A DNA stretch of 6,904 nt from Christensenella sp. UBA1431 (lineage in GTDB: Bacteria; Bacillota; Clostridia; Christensenellales; UBA1431): the NCBI GenBank assembly GCA_002329665.1, contig DCTV01000076.1, positions 2,300 through 9,203 of the forward strand. Direction: 5' to 3'. The position numbers were made by a program, and so were the translations under genes. Below, one piece after another: positions 1 to 5,017 of the stretch (its first letter is position 1; each line of letters starts with the position of its first letter). Under the pieces are notes generated by a model. That model ran no database searches and was not told where the DNA came from. It saw only the letters and a program-made list of their open reading frames with translations.

Positions 1-2066
1 ACGGCGGGGCGCTCCTTCGGCCGGCGGCGCGCATCGAGGCGCTGGGCCATGGCCGGTACCGCGCGACGGGCCCCGACCCGCAGTTTTACATCGGGCGCGG
101 GTACGAGCCGGGCATCCTGCGCGTGGACTGGGCGGGGGACGCGGACTTCATCCTGCCGCTGCGGCTCTACTACGATACGGGCGAAGGCTTTACGGAAAAC
201 GGTTTCTATACCGTCGGCGCGCTGGGCGCGGAAGCCAAAAGCGGGCATTGCTACCTCCGCCTCGAAAAAAGGGCGTCGCAGCTCCGCCTGGACCCCGGGG
301 AAGGAACGGGCGATTTTATTCTGACCGCTTTTTCGGTGACGCGCCCCGCCCCGCGGAGGCTGAAGCGCGACGCAATAAATGCGTACGCCGAGATGCAGGG
401 CGTTCCTTTAAACAAAGCCCGCAAAGCGTATTCGAAAGACCCGCGCGCGGCGCTGCAGACGCTCATTGACCAGGGGTGCCCGGAAGTCTACGACCCCGAC
501 CGGGCGTATATCAGCTGGATGCGGTACGTGGAAGGCGAAGCGGCGCCGGTGGGCGCGGAAGGGTCCGTGCGCATCTCGGTCGTGGTGCCGGTGTACGAGA
601 CCGGCGAGGCCATGCTCCGGGAGATGATCGGGTCCGTGCGCGCGCAGAGCCACGGGAACTGGCAGCTCTGCATCGCCGACGGCGGCAGCCGTTCGCCCCA
701 CGTGCGAAGGGTCCTCGAGGAAGCCGGGCGGTCCGACGCGCGCGTACGCGTCGCGTTCCTCCCCGAAAACCGGGGCATCGCGGGCAACAGCAACGCGGCG
801 CTGGCCCTGGCCGAAGGCGAATACGTCGCGCTGCTGGACCACGACGACGTCCTCGCGCCCTTCGCCCTTTCCGAGGCGGCCCGCGCGATCGCCGGGCACG
901 ACCCCGACATGCTGTATTCGGACGAGGACAAGCTCACGGCCGACGGGAAGAGGCGGTTCATGCCCCACTTCAAACCGGACTGGGACGCCGAGCTTCTGCG
1001 CTCGTGCAACTATGTCGCGCACCTCCTCGTGGCCAGGCGCGCGCTGGTGGAGGCGGTCGGCGGTTTCCGCGAGGGTTTCGACGGGAGCCAGGACCACGAC
1101 CTGATCCTCAGGCTCAGCGAAAAGGCTAATAAGATCGTGCACATCCCCAAAGTGCTCTACCACTGGCGGAGCCACGCGAAATCAACGGCCCTGCATGCTG
1201 GCGCGAAGGACTATGCGGCCGAAGCGAGGCGAAGGGCGGTCGGCGAGCACTGCGCGCGCGCCGGTGTCCCCGCGCGGGTGGAAACAGACGGGCGCTACGG
1301 CATCCTGCGCGTGCGTTATGAGATCAGGCACCGGCCTTTCGTTTCCGTGGTCATAATTGGCGGTGAGGACGGAGACCTGACGCGCCTGAGCGCGGAGGCC
1401 GCCGCGCGCGCCGCAGGCTGGGACGATTACGAGATCGTCGTGCTTTCACGCCGGACAGGCCTGCCCGCCGGCGACGGGCGCGCGCGCTTCGTGGAATGCG
1501 CGGGCCGGGGCCGCAAAGCCGTGCTTTACGCAGGGGCCGAAGCGGCGAAGGGGAACGTGCTCGTGCTGATGGAAGCCGGCGTCGCGCCGGTTTCCGAAGG
1601 CTGGATCGGCGCGCTGTACGAGCTTGGTCAGCGGGAGGACGCGGGCGCGGTGGGGTGCCTTCTGCGCTACCCGAACGGGGCCCTGCTGCACGCGGGCGTC
1701 GTGCCGGGGTTCATAGGCGAAAGCGGGTACGTGGGGGACAGGCGCCCCGCGGACGACCCGGGGTACATGGCGCGCGTCCTCTGCGCGCGCGAGACTGCGG
1801 CGGTTTCCGCTGCGTGCGTGATGGTCGGGAAAAGGACGCTGCTTTATGCCCTTCGCGAAACGGAGGGCGACGACCCGGGCGACGTGGCGCTCTTTGCGGC
1901 GGTACGCAGATCGGGCAGACGCGTCTATTACACGCCGCACGCCCAATGCGTTTGGCACGGCGTGACGGCGCTCCCCGTACAGGGACCGGCGGACGCCGTC
2001 GATGACCCGTTTTACAGCCCGCATTTTACCCGCAGCGTCGAACCCTACAGGATCAGGGAAGAGTAG
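1..2066 (+). CDS. Family 2 glycosyltransferase, tandem GT-A domains (5'-partial)
   Basis: This is a likely cytoplasmic or membrane-associated transferase that adds sugars from nucleotide-sugar donors to a surface glycan (O-antigen or exopolysaccharide type). The frame is open from position 3 with no stop, so the true start lies upstream; the GTG at 123 is only an internal codon. About 687 residues are visible. Bases up to about 560 encode an N-terminal non-catalytic region. The first GT-A domain (about 570-1180) starts with RISVVVPVY, has the metal-binding DxD-type motif LDHDD (DHDD at 837-848), then YSDEDK, and the acceptor-side motif SQDHD (DHD at 1092-1100). A second GT2-like segment (about 1332-2000) starts with FVSVVI and keeps the scaffold motifs AGAVGCLLRYPNG and VYYTPHA. 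At its DxD position it reads LMEAG (1566-1580), and its late acidic motif is degraded (DDPGDVAL, 1869-1892), so it is probably non-catalytic. The family is clear; donor and acceptor are unknown. It is convergent with the downstream minus-strand operon. Confidence 0.93.
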   Translation, partial: GGALLRPAARIEALGHGRYRATGPDPQFYIGRGYEPGILRVDWAGDADFILPLRLYYDTGEGFTENGFYTVGALGAEAKSGHCYLRLEKRASQLRLDPGEGTGDFILTAFSVTRPAPRRLKRDAINAYAEMQGVPLNKARKAYSKDPRAALQTLIDQGCPEVYDPDRAYISWMRYVEGEAAPVGAEGSVRISVVVPVYETGEAMLREMIGSVRAQSHGNWQLCIADGGSRSPHVRRVLEEAGRSDARVRVAFLPENRGIAGNSNAALALAEGEYVALLDHDDVLAPFALSEAARAIAGHDPDMLYSDEDKLTADGKRRFMPHFKPDWDAELLRSCNYVAHLLVARRALVEAVGGFREGFDGSQDHDLILRLSEKANKIVHIPKVLYHWRSHAKSTALHAGAKDYAAEARRRAVGEHCARAGVPARVETDGRYGILRVRYEIRHRPFVSVVIIGGEDGDLTRLSAEAAARAAGWDDYEIVVLSRRTGLPAGDGRARFVECAGRGRKAVLYAGAEAAKGNVLVLMEAGVAPVSEGWIGALYELGQREDAGAVGCLLRYPNGALLHAGVVPGFIGESGYVGDRRPADDPGYMARVLCARETAAVSAACVMVGKRTLLYALRETEGDDPGDVALFAAVRRSGRRVYYTPHAQCVWHGVTALPVQGPADAVDDPFYSPHFTRSVEPYRIREE

Positions 2067-2092
2067 CCGCATGGCATCTCGTTGTCATCGAA

Positions 2093-2117
2093 AAACTCCC
2101 GGCTGTGCCGCGGGTTT
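2093..2117. repeat. Hairpin repeat, copy 1
   Basis: This 25-base inverted repeat lies 27 bases after the glycosyltransferase stop. The arms are 11 bases around a TGT loop, with one C-C mismatch and one G-T wobble. It matches copy 2 at 2406-2430 in 23 of 25 positions (differences at 2097 and 2111). Read on the minus strand the stem is followed by a run of five T; on the plus strand only by TTTC. It could act as a weak plus-strand terminator for the glycosyltransferase, but its T-run suits minus-strand transcription better. Confidence 0.6.
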
Positions 2118-2368
2118 CAAAAAAGCTTAAATGCAGGGGGTGTGGGGGATAATCCCCCACTTCCAATCCGATCTGACGACTCGCCGGAGCAAAATTTGCA
2201 CCGCTCATCTTCGCGCGGAGCGCAAAGGCTCGCTCGCTGCGCTCCACCCCAAGCGGCAAGCCGCGAGGGGACCCCGGTTGTTCCTTCACTTCCCCACAAA
2301 GCTCCGCTTTGAGGGGGCCCCGGAGGCAGAAAAATGCCACATGGAGCGGCATTAAACCACAAAGGAAA

Positions 2369-2401
2369 CCGTCGACAAGCCTCGAAGGGATTTGTCGACG
2401 G
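2369..2401. repeat. Perfect 10-bp inverted repeat
   Basis: CCGTCGACAA at 2369-2378 is the exact reverse complement of TTGTCGACGG at 2392-2401, with a 13-base loop. Each arm holds the self-complementary hexamer GTCGAC. There is no T-run beside it, so it is not a classical terminator. It sits 4 bases from hairpin copy 2 and is probably part of the same palindromic element. Confidence 0.6.
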
Positions 2402-2405
2402 CCAG

Positions 2406-2430
2406 AAACCCCCGGCTGTGCCGGGGGTTT
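2406..2430. terminator. Perfect 11-bp hairpin, copy 2; possible bidirectional terminator
   Basis: AAACCCCCGGC (2406-2416) and GCCGGGGGTTT (2420-2430) pair perfectly around a TGT loop. The very stable G+C stem with A/T at its base resembles a bidirectional intrinsic terminator, and it lies between convergent genes. Each side supplies only three T before other bases, so termination would be weak by the usual rule. It is nearly identical to the hairpin at 2093-2117, which also suggests it is one end of a repeated element. Confidence 0.5.
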
Positions 2431-2516
2431 ACGATTAATGGGGAATTGCTGTACCGGAAACAACGAAAAATGCACCAATAATGCCGCCGTAGCGGTAGTT
2501 CGCACAAGAGGAAGAA

Positions 2517-2536
2517 CCGGCGCAGACATGCGCCGG
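2517..2536 (-). terminator. Intrinsic terminator of the minus-strand operon
   Basis: CCGGCGCA (2517-2524) and TGCGCCGG (2529-2536) form a perfect 8-bp G+C-rich stem with a 4-base loop. On the minus strand it starts 11 bases after the lipoprotein stop codon and is followed by the pyrimidine tract TTCTTCCTCTT. The plus side has no T-run, so it points one way. This is the clearest terminator in the window. Confidence 0.8.
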
Positions 2537-2547
2537 ATAAAGCCGCT

Positions 2548-3546
2548 TTATTCGACGGTCACGCCGAGATTCGGACGCGCGACGTTGATCCAGGTGTTGC
2601 CCGGTTGCAGCGGGACCTTCTTGCCGTCCGCATCGAAGAACACGGTGGGCGAACCGGCGCTCTCGCGCGCCCACGTTCCCTTGACGCACTTGCCGCCGCT
2701 GAGGATCCACGCCTCGCCCGAGCCGATCAGGCCGATGTTGATGTGTTTCTCGTCGATCATGCTGTGGTTCGCGAACTGCAAGACCACGTTCTTGACCTGC
2801 ACCTGCTCGCCGGTGTTGGCGTCGATGAACGGCCGGGTGCCGTTGGAGCGCAGGTATGCGCCCAGCTCTTCGTCGTAGGTGTATATGGTCTTGTTCTCCG
2901 CGCCGTTGTAGGGGACGGTGAGCTTCAGGCCGCTGACGGCGTCCTCGCCCAGCCCTTTTTCGGAATAAAGGAAGGCGTGCGGGGCGGGTTCGTAGTCGTA
3001 GACTTCCCGGTCTTTCCCGACGTCGGTATAGCAGTTGTGCGGGGCTTTTCTCGAATAATCCCGCCACGTGTATTCTCTGTCGGCGTCTATGTGCTTAATG
3101 CCCAGGGAACGGAACTTGACGTACACGTTGGACGCGTTGTTCCTCCCCTGCGGGCCGCCGATGTGCACGAAGAGGCCGTCGTACTCCTTGACGATGTCGA
3201 GGAAATAGACGCGCGCGCTGCGCACGGGCCCTACCTTCTCGGGGAGCTTGTCGTTGAAGACCGCGATCAGGCGCGGGATACGGCCTTCCGCTTCCACTTC
3301 GTACACGATGTCCGCGTCCTGTATCCCCGACTGCGGCCTTGCCGCCAAAACGTTGTCGATGGAAACGATCACGGGGAGGTAGGCATCGTTGCCGGGCAGC
3401 CCTGTCGTATAGGAAACCGGGCCGGGCGTCGGCGTGGGGGCGGGCGTTGCTAAGGGAGAGGGGCTGGGCTCGGGCTGGGGTGCGCACCCGAGCAGCAAAG
3501 CGGGTATGAGCAACACAAAGACAAGGAGGGGGAAGAACCTTTTCAT
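2548..3546 (-). CDS. DUF3048 (YerB-like) lipoprotein
   Basis: This is a secreted, membrane-anchored lipoprotein of 332 residues; the molecular function of the family is not established. The N-terminus MKRFFPLLVF plus a hydrophobic stretch ending in LLLGC is a type II signal peptide, with lipidation expected at Cys21. A Pro/Ser/Thr-rich linker (residues 23-43) follows. The DUF3048 N-terminal domain (about 49-190) has the family hallmarks VSIDNVLAARPQSGI, ADIVYEVEAEG, GPVRSAR and DGLFVHIGG. The C-terminal DUF3048 domain (about 215-330) holds VKNVVLQFANHS and the GKCVKGTWARES segment. I chose the ATG at 3546 because AGCAGG lies 8 bases upstream and the signal peptide starts there; an in-frame ATG at 3585 adds 13 residues but has no binding site. 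It lies 44 bases after the sugar transferase stop on the same strand with no terminator between, so the two are probably co-transcribed. DUF3048 proteins are common in Firmicutes. Confidence 0.93.
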   Translation of the reverse strand: MKRFFPLLVFVLLIPALLLGCAPQPEPSPSPLATPAPTPTPGPVSYTTGLPGNDAYLPVIVSIDNVLAARPQSGIQDADIVYEVEAEGRIPRLIAVFNDKLPEKVGPVRSARVYFLDIVKEYDGLFVHIGGPQGRNNASNVYVKFRSLGIKHIDADREYTWRDYSRKAPHNCYTDVGKDREVYDYEPAPHAFLYSEKGLGEDAVSGLKLTVPYNGAENKTIYTYDEELGAYLRSNGTRPFIDANTGEQVQVKNVVLQFANHSMIDEKHINIGLIGSGEAWILSGGKCVKGTWARESAGSPTVFFDADGKKVPLQPGNTWINVARPNLGVTVE

Positions 3547-3554
3547 AAGGACTA

Positions 3555-3560
3555 CCTGCT
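3555..3560 (-). promoter_or_regulatory. Ribosome binding site of the DUF3048 lipoprotein gene
   Basis: AGCAGG on the minus strand, 8 bases before the ATG at 3546, is a good Shine-Dalgarno match. It decides the start in favour of 3546, because the upstream ATG at 3585 is preceded only by A+T-rich sequence. Confidence 0.65.
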
Positions 3561-3590
3561 TTCCATATGAGATTGTGAAGAGCATCTATA

Positions 3591-4241
3591 TTAATATGCG
3601 CCTTTTCTGGTGTAAGTTACCCAGATGGTTTTCACGAATATCTTTATGTCGAGCCACATCGTAATATGGTCAACATAGTGGAGATCTTTTTCCATGCGGC
3701 CGTTGAGGGAGAGGTCGTTCCTGCCGTTTATCTGTGCATAGCCGGTCAGCCCGGGCCGTATCAGCAGGCGCCGCAGGTGTTCGGGGCGGAGCTGCCCGAT
3801 CTCGGTCTCGACAAAAGGTCGCGGCCCGATAAAGCTCATTTCCCCCCGGATGATGTTCCAAAACTGCGGAAGCTCGTCCAGGCTAAAGCGGCGCAAAAAC
3901 GCGCCGACCCGGGTGACGCGCGGGTCGTTCTCGCGCTGCAGGAAGGGGGAGGAATCGTCCGGCGGGAGCTGGTCGATCATGGCCTCGGCGTCCTTGAGCA
4001 TGGTCCGGAACTTGTACATCTTGAAAGGCCGCATGTTCTTGCCGATACGCGACTGGCTGAATATGACGGGGCCCGGAGTGTCCCTCTTGATGGCAATCGC
4101 TATGAAGGGGAGAAGTATCACCAACAGGACCAAGCCGAGAAAAGAAACGCAGATATCGACCAGACGCTTAAGGACTGGGAAATATATTCCAAAGCGCGGT
4201 TTTGTAAATTGCGGCATTTTCAAATCGGTCTGCGTCATCAT
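3591..4241 (-). CDS. Bacterial sugar transferase (monotopic phosphoglycosyl transferase)
   Basis: This enzyme moves a sugar-1-phosphate from a UDP-sugar onto undecaprenyl phosphate at the inner face of the membrane, the first committed step of exopolysaccharide, capsule or glycan assembly. At 216 residues it matches the small, catalytic-core-only form of the PF02397 family (PglC-like) rather than the long WbaP type with extra membrane helices. Visible motifs, in order: KRLVDI followed by a hydrophobic re-entrant helix with a Pro (about 25-52); GPVIFSQSRIG and FKMYKFRTM; the catalytic Asp-Glu pair in SLDELPQ; GEMSFIGPRP; RPGLTGYAQINGRN; and a C-terminal DIKIFVKTIW amphipathic segment. The start is 4241, or the adjacent ATG at 4238, which gives better spacing from GGAG. 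It is the first gene of an operon with the DUF3048 lipoprotein, expressed from the promoter at 4301-4329. The sugar substrate cannot be read from the sequence. Confidence 0.95.
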   Translation of the reverse strand: MMTQTDLKMPQFTKPRFGIYFPVLKRLVDICVSFLGLVLLVILLPFIAIAIKRDTPGPVIFSQSRIGKNMRPFKMYKFRTMLKDAEAMIDQLPPDDSSPFLQRENDPRVTRVGAFLRRFSLDELPQFWNIIRGEMSFIGPRPFVETEIGQLRPEHLRRLLIRPGLTGYAQINGRNDLSLNGRMEKDLHYVDHITMWLDIKIFVKTIWVTYTRKGAY

Positions 4242-4246
4242 TCTCC
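4242..4246 (-). promoter_or_regulatory. Ribosome binding site of the sugar transferase gene
   Basis: GGAGA on the minus strand touches the ATG at 4241 directly and lies 3 bases from the next ATG at 4238. The spacing is short for either, so 4238 is the likelier start. A 5-bp hairpin (GGCGG at 4253-4257 with CCGCC at 4270-4274, loop 12) lies just upstream in the transcript. Confidence 0.5.
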
Positions 4247-4300
4247 AAACCCGGCGGATAAAGCGCTTGCCGCCCGAAACCCCGTGCGCATATCAAAAAA

Positions 4301-4329
4301 ATTATATAGTTTTTTCATGGTATTGTCAA
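4301..4329 (-). promoter_or_regulatory. Perfect consensus promoter for the sugar transferase-DUF3048 operon
   Basis: On the minus strand TTGACA (4329-4324) and TATAAT (4306-4301) are separated by exactly 17 bases, the consensus for the vegetative sigma factor. It lies in an A+T-rich patch that contrasts with the G+C-rich surroundings. The predicted start of transcription is about 4294, giving a leader of about 53 nt before the gene at 4241. Such a strong match suggests constitutive expression unless a repressor acts here; I see no obvious operator. Confidence 0.85.
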
Positions 4330-4601
4330 TTTTAGCACGGTTTTGTAAAAACTTACGGCGGCGGTTAACGCCTCAATTTTCAAACCCGATGAAACGGCGC
4401 ATCGCAGAATTTAACGCGAAACCATAACGGGGGGAAGGGACGCCGATACGCGCAGGCTTCCGGGCTCGTTTGAACATAACCCTCTTAACGGAAGCGTCCC
4501 CCGATTCCTGAGGCTCCATGACAGTCCGAACAGGATTCGAAAGCCGACCGTTATCCATCCTGTTATCGCGGCCGACCCGCTGTCACCGATCGCGCTGTGC
4601 C

Positions 4602-4624
4602 GCTAAGCGCCGGCGCCGCTTAGC
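4602..4624. repeat. Inverted repeat, 8-bp arms
   Basis: GCTAAGCG (4602-4609) and CGCTTAGC (4617-4624) pair perfectly across a 7-base loop, and the centre contains the self-complementary GCGCCGGCGC. There is no T-run on either side, so a terminator is unlikely. A protein-binding or recombination site, or a remnant of a repeat, is possible. Confidence 0.5.
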
Positions 4625-4664
4625 AACGCCAGAATAAGCTCCATAAATAAAATATTTCAAGGGG

Positions 4665-4681
4665 GGTTCGCGGGGCGAACC
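4665..4681. repeat. Inverted repeat, 7-bp arms
   Basis: GGTTCGC (4665-4671) and GCGAACC (4675-4681) flank a GGG loop. On the minus strand the hairpin is followed by CCCCTTGAAATATTTT, too far from the stem for a good terminator. Its role is unknown. Confidence 0.45.
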
Positions 4682-4794
4682 GAATGTATAAGCCGTCCGG
4701 TATGCATCTTTTTCACAAGTTACCGGTCCTTGGCAATCGCGCGTTTACGCCCGAAGCGCGGGGAAAATCCTTGCCCCCGAACGCCCGTTTTTAC

Positions 4795-4823
4795 TTGACA
4801 CCTTGGAACCAGAGGGTTATAAT
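4795..4823 (+). promoter_or_regulatory. Perfect consensus promoter for the pyrophosphatase gene
   Basis: TTGACA (4795-4800) and TATAAT (4818-4823) are separated by 17 bases, again an exact vegetative-sigma consensus. The predicted transcription start is about 4830. The -35 hexamer and TGTCAA at 4823-4828 form an inverted repeat that spans the promoter, which may be chance or an operator. The first start codon of the pyrophosphatase is 188 bases further on. Confidence 0.85.
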
Positions 4824-4829
4824 GTCAAA

Positions 4830-5017
4830 CGATTGCGAGACAGTTTAGAGAGTTCCAGACATAAAACTTCATACATCATGTTTTTGCATACGACGTCAGT
4901 TTACGAGCTACCGGCAAAACCGAATACGCAACGCCAAAATTGCGAATCATGGAACAGACCGCCCGTTTGGTTTATTTTATGCGGATGTTCTAAGTTATTT
5001 ATAGGTGGAGTGGTTTT
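4830..5017 (+). promoter_or_regulatory. Long untranslated leader of the pyrophosphatase gene
   Basis: About 188 nt lie between the predicted transcription start and the ATG, and this stretch is less G+C-rich than the genes. Visible pairings include a local hairpin CGCAA (4927-4931) with TTGCG (4940-4944), a long-range GTTCC (4852-4856) with GGAAC (4951-4955) that encloses it, and an alternative GCCAAA (4933-4938) with TTTGGT (4966-4971). No known riboswitch consensus was recognised, and there is no terminator hairpin with a T-run. A regulatory RNA is possible but unproven. Confidence 0.4.
5003..5010 (+). promoter_or_regulatory. Ribosome binding site of the pyrophosphatase gene
   Basis: AGGTGGAG ends 7 bases before the ATG at 5018. 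It supports that start and argues against the overlapping frame that runs through the leader. Confidence 0.75.

Larger units (their letters stand above)
2067..2516. repeat. Hairpin-rich non-coding stretch, probable interspersed palindromic element
   Basis: I see no credible gene here. Reading frames crossing it have no ribosome binding site, no recognisable domain, and run through palindromes. Seen directly are closely packed inverted repeats: 2093-2117; 2142-2160 (GTGGGGGAT / ATCCCCCAC around one A); 2217-2224 with 2238-2245 (GGAGCGCA / TGCGCTCC); 2247-2270 (CCCC, GCGGC, GCCGC and GGGG nested); 2297-2311 (CAAAGC / GCTTTG); 2333-2338 with 2348-2353 (AATGCC / GGCATT); 2369-2401; and 2406-2430. 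This density, far above the rest of the window, resembles the REP/BIME-like or MITE-like elements found between genes in many bacteria. That it is a repeat family is an inference; only copies elsewhere in the genome would prove it. It lies between two convergent genes, a common place for such elements. Confidence 0.5.
4330..4794. other. Divergent intergenic region, no supported gene
   Basis: This stretch of about 465 bases separates the two outward-facing promoters. I see no gene with a domain or ribosome binding site. A 61-codon frame on the minus strand (4558-4373) has no Shine-Dalgarno sequence at proper spacing and more A/T at third codon positions than the neighbouring genes. What can be seen are two inverted repeats (4602-4624 and 4665-4681) on either side of an A+T-rich stretch at 4640-4660. 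No tRNA or insertion sequence end was recognised. Confidence 0.5.

Noticed and set aside
408..1175. A 255-codon minus-strand frame opposite the glycosyltransferase
   Set aside because: It is an antisense shadow caused by strong G+C bias at third positions. The plus frame carries clear glycosyltransferase motifs.
2093..2430. A CRISPR array suggested by two similar 25-base repeats
   Set aside because: There are only two copies 313 bases apart, with no regular spacers and no cas genes.
2053..2529. A 158-codon minus-strand frame across the non-coding stretch
   Set aside because: It runs through nearly all the palindromes, overlaps the terminator and the glycosyltransferase end, and shows no protein family signature.
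4373..4558. A 61-codon basic reading frame on the minus strand in the divergent region
   Set aside because: There is no Shine-Dalgarno sequence at proper spacing, no recognisable domain, and third codon positions are less G+C-rich than in the real genes. It could be a small gene, but conservation evidence would be needed.
4501..4690. tRNA-like fragments such as GGATTCGAAA and the GGTTCGC hairpin
   Set aside because: No cloverleaf with acceptor, D and anticodon arms could be assembled around them on either strand.
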